NCBI RefSeq assembly: GCF_007625205.1
Contig: NZ_VMNI01000016.1
Location: 1-64,000, forward strand
Source of the DNA: Denitromonas ohlonensis
GTDB lineage: Bacteria; Pseudomonadota; Gammaproteobacteria; Burkholderiales; Rhodocyclaceae
Length of the DNA: 64,000 bases
Direction: 5' to 3'
The notes under the pieces were generated by a model. It was not told where the DNA came from. It saw only the letters and a program-made list of their open reading frames with translations, and made no database searches. Positions 18,040 to 26,860 of this stretch are shown one piece after another. Both the position numbers and the translations under genes were made by a program. The stretch's first letter is position 1; each line of letters begins with the position of its first letter.

Positions 18040-19020
18040 TTAGATCACGAACACCGACGATCCGGTCGTCTTGCGCGACTCGAGATCACGGTGGGCCTGC
18101 ACGGCGTCCTCCAGCGCATAGCGCTGGTTGATTTCGATCTTGATCCGCCCGGCGGCCACGTGGCCGAAGATCTCGCCGGCCAGTTCGGCCTTCTCGGCGG
18201 GATCGGCGATGTAGTCGGCCAGCGCCGGGCGGGTCAGGTAAAGCGAGCCCTTCATGGCCAGGAGCTGCGGGTCGAAGGGCGGGATGGTGCCGGAGGCGGT
18301 GCCCACGCAGACCATCAGGCCGCGCCGCTTGAGCGAATCGAGCGAGGCCATGAAGGTGTTCTTGCCGACGCTGTCGAAGACCACATTCACGCCGAGGCCA
18401 TCGGTCAGCTCGCGCGCCCGCTTGGCCACGTCTTCATGGCTGTAGTTGATGACATGGTCGCAACCGTGGGCGCGGGCCACTTCGGCCTTGGCCTCGCTGG
18501 AGACGGTGCCGATCACGGTCAGGCCGAGCAGCTTGGCCCATTGCGACACGATCAGGCCCACCCCGCCGGCGGCGGCATGCAGCAGCACGGTGTCGCCTTT
18601 CTGGAAGGGATGGATGCGGCGCATCAGGTAGGCCGAGGTGAGGCCGCGCATGGTCATCGCGGCGGCGGTCTCGCAGCTGATGCCGTCGGGCAGCTTGATC
18701 AGCGGCTCGGCCGGGATCAGGCGGGCGGTGCTGTAGGCGCCCAGGGTGTTGAGGAAGCCGGTGTATGTCACCCGGTCGCCCTCGGTCACGTTCGTCACGC
18801 CAGGGCCGACGGCCTCGACGATGCCCGCGCCTTCCACGCCCATGCCGGCGGGCAGGGGGATGGGGTAGGTGCCGTTGCGGAAATAGGTGTCGGCGAAGTT
18901 CAGGCCGACGGCCTCGTGGCGCAGGCGGACCTGCCCCGGGCCGGGCTCGCCCACCAGCACCTCTTCCCGGCGCAGCACTTCGGGCCCGCCCGTTTCATGG
19001 AAGCGAATGGTTTGTTCCAC
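18040..19020 (-). CDS. Zinc-independent quinone oxidoreductase (MDR superfamily)
   Basis: A 326-residue NADPH:quinone-reductase-like medium-chain dehydrogenase. The Rossmann loop reads HAAAGGVGLIVSQWAKLLG. It lacks the catalytic zinc cysteines, as in QOR. Translation starts at GTG (19020), justified by GAGGAGGAGACACC directly ahead. It is 16 bp upstream of the TauD gene. Possible roles are reduction of an enone intermediate or of quinones formed during oxygenation; the sequence does not decide between them. Confidence 0.9.
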   Translation of the reverse strand: MEQTIRFHETGGPEVLRREEVLVGEPGPGQVRLRHEAVGLNFADTYFRNGTYPIPLPAGMGVEGAGIVEAVGPGVTNVTEGDRVTYTGFLNTLGAYSTARLIPAEPLIKLPDGISCETAAAMTMRGLTSAYLMRRIHPFQKGDTVLLHAAAGGVGLIVSQWAKLLGLTVIGTVSSEAKAEVARAHGCDHVINYSHEDVAKRARELTDGLGVNVVFDSVGKNTFMASLDSLKRRGLMVCVGTASGTIPPFDPQLLAMKGSLYLTRPALADYIADPAEKAELAGEIFGHVAAGRIKIEINQRYALEDAVQAHRDLESRKTTGSSVFVI

Positions 19021-19062
19021 GGTGTCTCCTCCTCTTGTCTTGTCGTGTAATTCGTTGCGTTG

Positions 19063-20085
19063 TCAGTGGTTAGCTGGCAGCGCGATGTTGACGATGCGCG
19101 AGAACAGGCGCTTGAATTCGGCGTCGGTGTCGCCGGAGAAGCGCGGATCGCGGTTCTCCGAGAACGCGGCGTTGATCTCGTTCCAGTCTGCGTCGGTCAG
19201 GTAACGCTGGGCGGCGGGCAGGATCACGCCTTCCTCGCGGCCCATGTGCTCCCAGATGAATTGGGCGTAGCTCGACACCGTCCGGTCCAGGTCCGCCAAG
19301 GCGGCCTGGCCGGCGATGTGGCGTTCCAGCGTGTCGGACAGCTCGGCCACCAGCTGGTGGTCGCGTGTGTGCTGGCGTTCGAGTTCGTCGAGCTCGGCAT
19401 TCATGGTGTGGGTGCGCTCGCGCAGCAGTCGGAAGAGGTATTCATCCTCTTTCGGGTGGTGCAGGGCAAGCGGGAAGGCCTGGATATAGCGGAGCATGGC
19501 GCGCATCAGGTCCGGGTCGGCCGTGGTGTTGTCCTCGCTGGCGCGCTTGAGCAGGTGCTGCCAGGCGTGCAGCACGGCGGCCAGCGAGCGGTGTTCTTCG
19601 CGGATGATGCCGATGGCCTGGATGGGTGCTGGCGGATTCGTGGTTGCCGCGACCAGCACCGGGATCTCCGAATGGAGCAGCACCTTCAGGGTCTGCGAAC
19701 CGAGCAGCATGCCGAGGGTGCTCTTGCGCCCATGCGAGGCCATGTAGATCAGGTCACAGCGCGACTCTCGGGCCATGGCCACAATCGCACTGTACGGGTT
19801 GTCGCTCACCGCGCTGGACGAGGCGCAGGGCACGCCGTGGGCCCGCGCCGCCGACTCGGCCTTGGTCAGCAGCTCCCGCGCCCGGCCCTGGTAGGCATAG
19901 ACAAAGTCGGCCGGTGCCGTGAGCCGCACCACCTCGGCGTCGCCACTGAGAGAGGCCGAGAAGTCGGGCTGGGCATGGAAGAAAGTAATGCGTGCGCCCA
20001 GCGCCCGCGCAAACTCGACGGCCTGGCTGATCGTCGCGGTGGAGAGATCGGTGCCGTCAATGGGCACGAGCAGATGGCGGTACAT
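19063..20085 (-). CDS. UspA - hemerythrin HHE fusion protein
   Basis: A 340-residue two-domain protein. Residues 1-148 form a universal stress protein domain (VPIDGTDLS, then the nucleotide-loop pattern ASHGRKSTLGMLLGS at 117-130). Residues about 158-300 form a hemerythrin-like HHE domain with candidate di-iron ligands His165 (EEH), His209/His210 and Glu213 (HHPKEDE), His243, His280 and Glu284/Glu285 (EHMGREEG). Hemerythrins bind O2, NO or iron redox states; USP domains often bind ATP. The fusion could sense oxygen or protect the oxygenase system. The ATG at 20085 has GAGGAGCC ahead. It lies 31 bp after the Rieske gene, within the operon. Confidence 0.9.
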   Translation of the reverse strand: MYRHLLVPIDGTDLSTATISQAVEFARALGARITFFHAQPDFSASLSGDAEVVRLTAPADFVYAYQGRARELLTKAESAARAHGVPCASSSAVSDNPYSAIVAMARESRCDLIYMASHGRKSTLGMLLGSQTLKVLLHSEIPVLVAATTNPPAPIQAIGIIREEHRSLAAVLHAWQHLLKRASEDNTTADPDLMRAMLRYIQAFPLALHHPKEDEYLFRLLRERTHTMNAELDELERQHTRDHQLVAELSDTLERHIAGQAALADLDRTVSSYAQFIWEHMGREEGVILPAAQRYLTDADWNEINAAFSENRDPRFSGDTDAEFKRLFSRIVNIALPANH

Positions 20086-20116
20086 GGTGGCTCCTCGTCC
20101 GGATGCAAATGAAGTG

Positions 20117-20431
20117 TCAGGGCTGCGCGTGGATGCCGACCAGCACGCGGTCACCATCAATGCGAACGGGATGCTTCGCGACCTTGATCGCTGGCGCCAC
20201 GGCCAGCTCACCGGTGGTCACGTCGAAGCGCCAACCGTGAGCGCGACAGGTGACATGGCGACCGCACACCGCGCCACCGCTGAGCGCGGCGCCGCCATGA
20301 GGGCAGGCGTTGTCGAGGGCATGGATGGTTCCGCCCACCTGGAACAGGGCCACCGACTTGCCATCGGCAATGGCAGGCCGGCCCTGGTCGGGCGTCACGT
20401 CCTGTACGGCACAGACATCGATGAAACGCAT
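20117..20431 (-). CDS. Rieske-type [2Fe-2S] ferredoxin
   Basis: A 104-residue Rieske protein, the size of dioxygenase ferredoxins and NirD. Both ligand pairs are present: Cys43-Pro-His45 in NACPHGGAAL and Cys62-x2-His65 in TCRAHGW. No oxygenase alpha subunit is encoded nearby, so its electron acceptor is not obvious; the TauD enzyme does not need one. It is the first gene of the 13-gene run, with the start MRFIDV at 20431 facing the LuxR gene 266 bp away. The longer open frame to 20659 is shadow sequence in the promoter region. Confidence 0.9.
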   Translation of the reverse strand: MRFIDVCAVQDVTPDQGRPAIADGKSVALFQVGGTIHALDNACPHGGAALSGGAVCGRHVTCRAHGWRFDVTTGELAVAPAIKVAKHPVRIDGDRVLVGIHAQP

Positions 20432-20697
20432 GGCTTTTTCCTCGCCTAGGGTGCTGATGTGGATTGAATGGTATGCACCCCCCCGTCGTCTTGCCCCCCT
20501 CGAAAAAGGGGGGGGTGCCGATGCCGCCCCCCACGTGCTTAAATGCTTGTGTGCCGCGCAGATCATTGATCGCGTGGCGGCAGTGCCCGCTAGCGCCGGG
20601 GAGCGGGGTAGGGGAGATGGGGGGCTTTCGTGCGGGTAGCGGACGGGGCCCCACGACACATAAAGCGCGACCCGCTACAGCGGGCGAGAAACCATGG
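20432..20697. promoter_or_regulatory. Divergent control region between the catabolic operon and the LuxR gene
   Basis: This 266-bp gap must hold the promoter of the 13-gene operon and that of the LuxR regulator. It contains a C-tract/G-tract hairpin at 20494-20515 (CCCCCCT-CGAAAA-AGGGGGGGG) and a perfect palindrome CCCGCTACAGCGGG at 20671-20684, fourteen bases before the regulator start. The second is a plausible operator or leader hairpin. I could not place convincing -35/-10 elements. Confidence 0.5.
20494..20515. repeat. C/G-tract hairpin in the divergent promoter
   Basis: CCCCCCTCGAAAAAGGGGGGGG folds into a GC stem with an A-rich loop and is followed by TGCCG. The hairpin at 23586-23606 is also followed by TGCCG, so the two look like copies of one element. 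Confidence 0.55.
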
Positions 20698-23415
20698 ATG
20701 TGTTTAATGACCAACGCAGTCAGCGACAGCGGCACCGCGTTTTCGGAACTTGTCCTCAGGACGTCGCCACCGCGGCCACCGCGCCACCAGCTGCAGCGGC
20801 CGCGGCTGGGCCTGGACCACGAGCAGTTCGCCGATCGTGCGGTGATCGTTGTCCAAGCGCCGCCCGGATTCGGCAAGACCACCGTGCTGGGCCAGTGGCG
20901 GCGGGAGTTTCTGGCGCGCGGCGCGGCCGTGGCCTGGATGTCCTGCGACGAGCGCGATGATCCGCAGCGCTTCCTTCACGGCCTGACCCTGGCGGTGCGC
21001 ACCGGCTGCGCGCGACCGGGCTTCGGCCAGCTGTTGCTGGAGACGGGCGCATCCACCGGCGAGTTGGGCGGTGTAACGGCCTGGCTCGCCGAAGTGGCGC
21101 AGACCGCCCTGGACCTGGTGCTGATCGTCGACGAGGCGGAGCGCCTCTCGCCGCGCAACTTCGCGGCGCTGACCTATCTGGTGCACAACCTGCCGGCCAA
21201 TCTGCGTCTGGTGATTGCCGCGCGCGGCGGTGTCGATGCGGTGGTGGCCGATCTGGTCGACTACGGCCAGTGCCTGGTGGTGGGCGCTGAGACGCTGCGC
21301 TTTGGCCTCGACGAAACCCTGGCCTTGGTGCGCGAGCGATTCGGCGATAAGGTCGATGCCGAGGGCAGCGCACGATTGCAGGAGCTGACCGAAGGCTGGC
21401 CCCTCGGGCTTCAGCTGGCACTGGCTGCCATCCCTCAAGGCGGCGATCCGCTGATGGCGATCAAGGCCCTGGCAGCCGACTCCGGCAAGGGAGGCGAGCA
21501 CCTGCTGGGCGGCTTGATCGCAAAGTTGGCGGCAGACGACGTGAGCTTCCTCACTTGCATCGCCATCGTCGATCAGTTCCACCCCGAGCTGTGTCGCGCG
21601 CTCACTGGCGCGGCCGACGCCCCGGATCGCCTGGCACGCCTGATACAGAACACGCCGATCTTCATTACCAGCGACGCCAGCGACGCCAACGACTGGTGCC
21701 GGTTGCACGCGCTCGCGCGGGACGCCTTTCGCTTGCGTCTGGCGGATCTGCCGGCCGCTCAGCAGGTGGAACTTCACGCCCGCGCCATGACCTGGCTGGT
21801 TGATCATGGCTTGGTCGAAGAGGCTGCGCGCCATGCCCATGCCGCTGGCCAGCACGAAAAGGCCTACGACCTGGCGGAGCAATGCCTCTATGACGCCGTG
21901 GTCCAGGGCCATCAGCAAGCGGTGCTGGCCTGGCTCGAACTGCTGCCCGAGGCCGAACTGGAACGGCGGCCGCGGCTGCGGTTGGCCGCGGCCTGGGCGC
22001 TGGCCTTGAGCGAGCGCCATGAGGAAGCCGGGCGCTTGCTGGCGCCCATGCTTGAGGCGGCCGATGTGGCCCCCGCGCTGCGCTACGAACACGCGCTGAT
22101 CGTCAGCGGCGGCGCCTACTATGCGGACGAGCCGGATCGCTGCGTGGCGCTGTTCGAGCCGTGGATCGACGCGCCACCGGCCCGCGATCCGCGCTTGCTG
22201 CAGATGCACGCCAACCGCCTGTCGATGCTGGCCATTCTGCAGGGCGACCCGGCCCAGGCGCGACGCCACCAGCAAGCCGTGCCGCGGGGGGCTTACGGCA
22301 AGGCTTACGATTACGCCACGCGCTGGGGTGATTTCATGACCGGCCTGGCCTACCTCTGGGAAGGCCAGGTGCTGCTTAGCGAGAATGTGCTGCGGCCGGC
22401 TCTGGCCAGCGCCGACGCCGACCTCGGTCGCCGCCATCCGCTCGCCTGCATGCTGGCCGCGCTGCTGGCGGCGGCATGCTATGAGCGCGACCGGGTGGAC
22501 GAGGCGGCTGCCTTGCTGGCGCACCGTCTGGACATGCTCGAGCGGGTCGGCACCCCGGAGACCGCGCTCTTCGGCTACCGCACGGCGGCACGCATTGCCG
22601 CCGCCCAGGGCGTCGAGCATCGTGCCCTCGACCTGCTCGAAGCGCTGCATGCCATCGGCGATGCGCGTCGCCTGCCGCGGCTGTGCCTGTCCAGTCTGGC
22701 CGACCAGGTGCGCATGCACGCCGGTCGCTTCCGCGCCGAAACCTGCCGCGCCCTGGTGCAGCGCATTGACGACATCCTGGCCCGCGACGATTTGCCGTCC
22801 GGTCCGCTGTGGCGCCGCCTGGCCGGCTGGCAGCAGGCCATGGCACACGTCCATGCCGCCGTCGCGGCGCAGGACTGGCCGATGGTGCTCGAGAGGCTCG
22901 ACCGGGTCGCCCCGCTGGTGGAGACCTTGAAGCTCGGTCGTGTCGGCATCGAGATCATGGCGCTGCGCGCCTTCGCCCTCGACCGCCAGAGCCTGGATGG
23001 CCGCGCGCTGCTGCTCGAAGCCATGAACCTGGCGCAGACCTACGGCCTGGCCCGCACCTTCGTCGATGCCCATCCCGCCCTGGCCGACTGGGCGCGGCGG
23101 GTCGCCGACGAGGAGGCCGGCGGCCGCGACACCACGCATCGCGTGGCGGTGGCCCGGGTCGCTCCCCGCCCGGAGGAACGCACCACGGCGGGGCCGCGTG
23201 CAGTCCCCAGCATGGTGCTGACACCGAAGGAGCGCGCCGTCCTCGAGTTGCTGGCGCGCAACCTCTCCAACAAGGAGATCGCCCAGGCCATGGCGGTGGG
23301 CGAAGAGACGGTGAAGTGGCATCTCAAGAACCTCTTCGGCAAGCTTGACGCCGGCAGCCGCAAGCACGTCGTCCGCCGCGCCCAGCTGCTCGGACTTCTG
23401 GAAGTCGCGGAGTAG
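20698..23415 (+). CDS. MalT/AlkS-like LuxR-family transcription activator (LAL type)
   Basis: A 905-residue large ATP-binding LuxR regulator. The Walker A is APPGFGKTT near residue 55 and a Walker B-like LVLIVDEAERL follows at about 145. A helical TPR-like middle follows, and the LuxR helix-turn-helix ends the protein (LTPKERAVLELL, LSNKEIAQAM, EETVKWHLKNLF). This architecture is that of MalT and the alkane regulator AlkS, which bind an inducer in the middle domain. Starts at 20698 or 20707 are equally possible; neither has a strong ribosome site. Sitting between the catabolic operon and the DUF1302 export genes, it most likely activates both. Confidence 0.9.
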   Translation: MCLMTNAVSDSGTAFSELVLRTSPPRPPRHQLQRPRLGLDHEQFADRAVIVVQAPPGFGKTTVLGQWRREFLARGAAVAWMSCDERDDPQRFLHGLTLAVRTGCARPGFGQLLLETGASTGELGGVTAWLAEVAQTALDLVLIVDEAERLSPRNFAALTYLVHNLPANLRLVIAARGGVDAVVADLVDYGQCLVVGAETLRFGLDETLALVRERFGDKVDAEGSARLQELTEGWPLGLQLALAAIPQGGDPLMAIKALAADSGKGGEHLLGGLIAKLAADDVSFLTCIAIVDQFHPELCRALTGAADAPDRLARLIQNTPIFITSDASDANDWCRLHALARDAFRLRLADLPAAQQVELHARAMTWLVDHGLVEEAARHAHAAGQHEKAYDLAEQCLYDAVVQGHQQAVLAWLELLPEAELERRPRLRLAAAWALALSERHEEAGRLLAPMLEAADVAPALRYEHALIVSGGAYYADEPDRCVALFEPWIDAPPARDPRLLQMHANRLSMLAILQGDPAQARRHQQAVPRGAYGKAYDYATRWGDFMTGLAYLWEGQVLLSENVLRPALASADADLGRRHPLACMLAALLAAACYERDRVDEAAALLAHRLDMLERVGTPETALFGYRTAARIAAAQGVEHRALDLLEALHAIGDARRLPRLCLSSLADQVRMHAGRFRAETCRALVQRIDDILARDDLPSGPLWRRLAGWQQAMAHVHAAVAAQDWPMVLERLDRVAPLVETLKLGRVGIEIMALRAFALDRQSLDGRALLLEAMNLAQTYGLARTFVDAHPALADWARRVADEEAGGRDTTHRVAVARVAPRPEERTTAGPRAVPSMVLTPKERAVLELLARNLSNKEIAQAMAVGEETVKWHLKNLFGKLDAGSRKHVVRRAQLLGLLEVAE

Positions 23416-23704
23416 GGCGCTCACCCGCGCCCCTGTCTTTTTAGGCCTGACCGGTGGCCGCTGCGGACCCCGGCTTGGCGGCACAGGGCACGTGACGCGG
23501 ACATCCCGCGCGCCGACTTCATTCGTATCTGCGCCCTCCCTGGAACACAAAAGGGGGGGTGATCGACCCCCCCGATCCCTCCCTTCCCCCCCGAACGCGG
23601 GGGGGGTGCCGCTTTGCGCGGTGCGGACAATGGGCCTCACTGAAACGGGGATGACCCGGCTGACGGACCCACAACTCCACGACCACAAAAAGGGATGGGA
23701 AGCC
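23416..23704. promoter_or_regulatory. Leader of the DUF1302 transport genes with two G/C hairpins
   Basis: This 289-bp gap carries GGGGGGG-TGATCGA-CCCCCCC at 23553-23573 and CCCCCCC-GAACGC-GGGGGGGG at 23586-23606. On the minus strand the first stem is followed by TTTTGTGTT, so it could stop antisense transcription; on the plus strand neither has a U-tract. The promoter of the transport genes should lie here but I cannot pinpoint it. Confidence 0.45.
23553..23606. repeat. Tandem pair of C/G-tract palindromes
   Basis: Two perfect seven-base-pair C/G stems, 23553-23573 and 23586-23606, stand 12 bp apart. Alternative pairing between them is possible (the 23567-23573 C-run with the 23599-23606 G-run), which would allow a switch between two RNA structures. 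Confidence 0.5.
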
Positions 23705-25396
23705 ATGAAAAGCAGGAGACAACTTAGCCCACTGAACCGGGTGCGCCCCATCGCTGTCGCGATGGCCTTGATGGCCTTGATGGCCGGTAGCGCAGGAAGC
23801 GCGCTGGCCTTCGAAATCGATACCGGCAATGAGGACCTCAGCATCCGCTGGGACAACACCGTCCGCTACAACGTGGCGACGCGGGTCGAGAGCCGCGACA
23901 GCAAGATCGGCAACTCTGCCCTGACCGATGAAGGCACTTACAGCTTCGATAACGGCGACGCGGTGGCCAACCGGCTGGACTTGCTCACCGAGCTGGACGT
24001 GATCTATCAGGGCCGGATGGGCTTCCGGGTGAGCGGGGCGGCCTGGTACGACGCGGCCTATGGCGATGAGGGCAGCTCGAACCCGAATGCGCCCTTGTCG
24101 GGCATTCCGAGCTACGAGAACAACGCCTACAGCGACTACACCAAGCGCTTCTACCGCGGCCCCTCGGGCGAGCTGCTCGATGCCTTCGTGTTCAGCAATT
24201 TCGATGTCGGCAACGTGCCGGTGCGTCTGAAGCTTGGCAGGCACACCGTGTTCTGGGGCGAGTCGCTGTTCCTGGGCGGTGCGCTGCATAGCGTCTCCTA
24301 TGCCCAGATGCCGCTCGATCTGCAGAAGGGCTTCGCAACGCCCGGCGCCGAGGCGAAGGAGTTATTCCGCCCCTTGAACCAGCTCTCCGGCCAGGCGCAG
24401 CTGACCAGCACGGTGTCGGTGGCGGCCCAGTACTTTCTCGACTGGGAAGCCTATCGCTATCCGGAAGGGGGCACTTATCTGGGCCCGGTCGATTTTGCCT
24501 TCAACGGGCCGGATCGCCAGTTCGTGAGTGCGGGCCTGGGCTTTGCCACCCGCGGCCATGCGGTCGAACCGAAGCACACCGGCGAGTACGGCGTCTCGCT
24601 GCGCTGGTCGCCTGAGGCGCTCGACGGCACGCTCGGCTTCTACTACCGCCACTATGCGGACAAGCTGCCCCAGGCGCTGCTGACCCAGGTCGGCCCCGGC
24701 GTGAGCCGTTACAACCTGATCTACGCCGACGACATCGATCTGTTCGGTGTCAGCCTGGCCAAGAACATCGGCGGCGTGAGCGTCGGCGCCGAGGTCTCGT
24801 ATCGGCGCAACACGCCGCTGAACGCGCAGGTGCTGGGTGTCTCGACGAGCGGGCTGCCCGAGCGCGGCGAGACCAGCGGTCCGCGGGGCGACACCTGGCA
24901 CGCGGTGGTCAATGCGCTGGGCCTGATCTCCGAGACCCCGGTCTTCGACTCGGCTACCTGGGCGGCGGAAATGACCTATGCCACCTGGACCAAGGTGCGT
25001 AGCGGCGAGAACCTGTTCTACGCCGAAGGCTTCGCCCCCTGTACCAACCGCGACAAGTGGGACGGCTGCACCACCAAGAACTACATGGGCGTGGCCTTCG
25101 CCTTCACGCCCACCTGGTATCAGGTGTTCCCGGGGGTTGATCTGTCCGCGCCGGTGGCGGTGTCGGTTGGCGTGAAGGGCAATGCGCCGACGGTGTTCGG
25201 CGGCAATGAGAAAAACGGCAACTACAGCATCGGCCTGTCGGCCGATGTGCATCAGAAGTACCGCATCGAGCTGAAGTACGTCGATTACTTCGGCCACTAC
25301 AACAACAACGGCACCGCCGTGACGACCCAGAACGGCTTTACCACGCTGCTGAAAGATCGCGGCTTCGTGAGCCTGACACTCAAGACCACCTTCTGA
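23705..25396 (+). CDS. DUF1302 outer-membrane beta-barrel-like protein
   Basis: A 563-residue exported protein. A signal peptide runs from MKSRRQL through a hydrophobic AVAMALMALMAGSAGSALA to cleavage near residue 38. The rest is rich in alternating aromatic/polar strands and ends LTLKTTF, with a terminal phenylalanine as in outer-membrane barrels. Family marker stretches include SIRWDNTVRYNVATR and KLGRHTVFWGESLF. DUF1302 genes are commonly found with DUF1329 and RND genes in catabolic loci. A role in passage of a hydrophobic compound through the outer membrane is plausible but unproven. The ATG at 23705 follows GGGATGGGAAGCC. Confidence 0.88.
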   Translation: MKSRRQLSPLNRVRPIAVAMALMALMAGSAGSALAFEIDTGNEDLSIRWDNTVRYNVATRVESRDSKIGNSALTDEGTYSFDNGDAVANRLDLLTELDVIYQGRMGFRVSGAAWYDAAYGDEGSSNPNAPLSGIPSYENNAYSDYTKRFYRGPSGELLDAFVFSNFDVGNVPVRLKLGRHTVFWGESLFLGGALHSVSYAQMPLDLQKGFATPGAEAKELFRPLNQLSGQAQLTSTVSVAAQYFLDWEAYRYPEGGTYLGPVDFAFNGPDRQFVSAGLGFATRGHAVEPKHTGEYGVSLRWSPEALDGTLGFYYRHYADKLPQALLTQVGPGVSRYNLIYADDIDLFGVSLAKNIGGVSVGAEVSYRRNTPLNAQVLGVSTSGLPERGETSGPRGDTWHAVVNALGLISETPVFDSATWAAEMTYATWTKVRSGENLFYAEGFAPCTNRDKWDGCTTKNYMGVAFAFTPTWYQVFPGVDLSAPVAVSVGVKGNAPTVFGGNEKNGNYSIGLSADVHQKYRIELKYVDYFGHYNNNGTAVTTQNGFTTLLKDRGFVSLTLKTTF

Positions 25397-25410
25397 GGAG
25401 GAGGACCGAG

Positions 25411-26760
25411 ATGAAACTGACCAACACTTTGCTGCCGGCGGCACTGACGCTGGCCCTGAGCAGCGCGGCCGTGGCCGCGGTGACGCCCGACGAGGCCAAG
25501 CAACTGGGCGCCACGCTGACCGCGATCGGCGCCGAGAAGGCGGCCAACAAGGACGGTACGATTCCCGCCTACGCCGGCGGCCTGACCACCGCGCCGGCGG
25601 CCTTCAAGGCCGGCGATGGCGTCCGGCCCAACCCGTACGCCGCCGAGAAGCCGCGCCTGAGCATCGATGGCAAGAACATGGCCCAGCATGCCGACAAGCT
25701 GACCGAGGGTGCCAAGGCGCTGCTGCAGAAATATGCGAGCTTCCGCATCGATGTGTACCCCACGCAACGCAGCGTGGCCTTCCCGAAGTTTGTCACCGAC
25801 AACACCGCCAAGTGCGCGGTGACGGCCAAGACCAACAACGAGGGCCGCTCGATGGAAGGCTGCCACGCCGGCTTCCCCTTCCCGATCCCCAAGACCGGCT
25901 ATGAGGCGATGTGGAACCACCTGGTGCGCTTCAACGGCCAGGCTTACAAGTCGAAGTACCGCAACCTGAACGTGGACGCGAGCGGTCGGGTGACGCTGGC
26001 CACCGAAGGCAACAGCGTGCAGGAGTTTCCGTACTGGGATGCCAGCAAGGACTCGGCCGACACCTACTGGCGCATCAAGCTGATGTACACCGGGCCGGCG
26101 CGGCGCGCAGGCGAGGGCCTGCTGATCGTCGATCCGCTCGATGTGGGCGAAAAGGACCGTCGGGCCTGGACCTACCTGCCGGGGCAACGCCGTGTCAAGG
26201 TCGCACCCGACCTGTCGCACGACACCCCCAATCCGGGTACGGCGGGCGGCAACACCTTTGACGATGTCTTCATCTTCAACGGCTCGATGGACCGCTTCGA
26301 CTTCAAGCTCGTTGGCAAGAAGGAAATGATCGTCCCGTACAACGACTACGCCGCGGTCTATGGCGCCAAGCAGGATGAACTGCTCAAGCCCAACCACATG
26401 AACCCGGATCTGGTCCGTTGGGAGCTGCATCGCGTGTGGGTGGTCGAGGCGACGCTGCGCGACGGTAAGCGCCATGTGTATGGCAAGCGAGTGTTCTATC
26501 TCGACGAGGATTCCTGGGCGGCGCTCGCTTCGGACGAGTACGACGGTCGCGGTCAGCTCTATCGTGCCGGCTTCGCCTACATGACACCGAGCTACGACCT
26601 GCCGGCGCCCTACACCGACATGTTCGGCCACTACGACCTGGTCGCCGGCATCTACTCACTGACCGGCTTCATCGCCGAGACCGGAGGTGTGCGCCATACC
26701 GAGCCGGCCTCCGAGCGGGAATGGAGCGCAGACTCCCTGGCCGGCGCAGGCATTCGCTGA
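25411..26760 (+). CDS. DUF1329 exported protein (LolA/LolB-like fold)
   Basis: A 449-residue periplasmic or outer-membrane-associated protein. It has a clear signal peptide (MKLTNTLLPAALTLALSSAAVA, cleavage near residue 22-23) and the DUF1329 core, for example NKDGTIPAYAGGLT and YLPGQRRVKVAPDL. The family is described as related to LolA/LolB lipoprotein carriers, so lipid or hydrophobic ligand binding is likely. It starts 14 bp after DUF1302, with GAGGAGGACC ahead of the ATG, so the two are cotranscribed. Confidence 0.9.
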   Translation: MKLTNTLLPAALTLALSSAAVAAVTPDEAKQLGATLTAIGAEKAANKDGTIPAYAGGLTTAPAAFKAGDGVRPNPYAAEKPRLSIDGKNMAQHADKLTEGAKALLQKYASFRIDVYPTQRSVAFPKFVTDNTAKCAVTAKTNNEGRSMEGCHAGFPFPIPKTGYEAMWNHLVRFNGQAYKSKYRNLNVDASGRVTLATEGNSVQEFPYWDASKDSADTYWRIKLMYTGPARRAGEGLLIVDPLDVGEKDRRAWTYLPGQRRVKVAPDLSHDTPNPGTAGGNTFDDVFIFNGSMDRFDFKLVGKKEMIVPYNDYAAVYGAKQDELLKPNHMNPDLVRWELHRVWVVEATLRDGKRHVYGKRVFYLDEDSWAALASDEYDGRGQLYRAGFAYMTPSYDLPAPYTDMFGHYDLVAGIYSLTGFIAETGGVRHTEPASEREWSADSLAGAGIR

Positions 26761-26860
26761 GCCGCCAGAAAAACACATCACGGTCCTCCCCCTGGGAATC
26801 CGGTGCGGCGCAAACACGTAGTCGCGCCGCATCGGGCGCCCACCCTGACAGAGGCAAGAC

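Noticed and set aside
16023-20431. Carnitine degradation by CntAB plus dehydrocarnitine cleavage
   Set aside because: There is no Rieske oxygenase alpha subunit, carnitine dehydrogenase or betaine transporter; only family-level resemblance of BKACE and TauD remains.
20704-23859. A 1051-codon minus-strand open frame opposite the LuxR gene
   Set aside because: Composition is typical of an antisense shadow, and the plus-strand LuxR protein has Walker and helix-turn-helix motifs.
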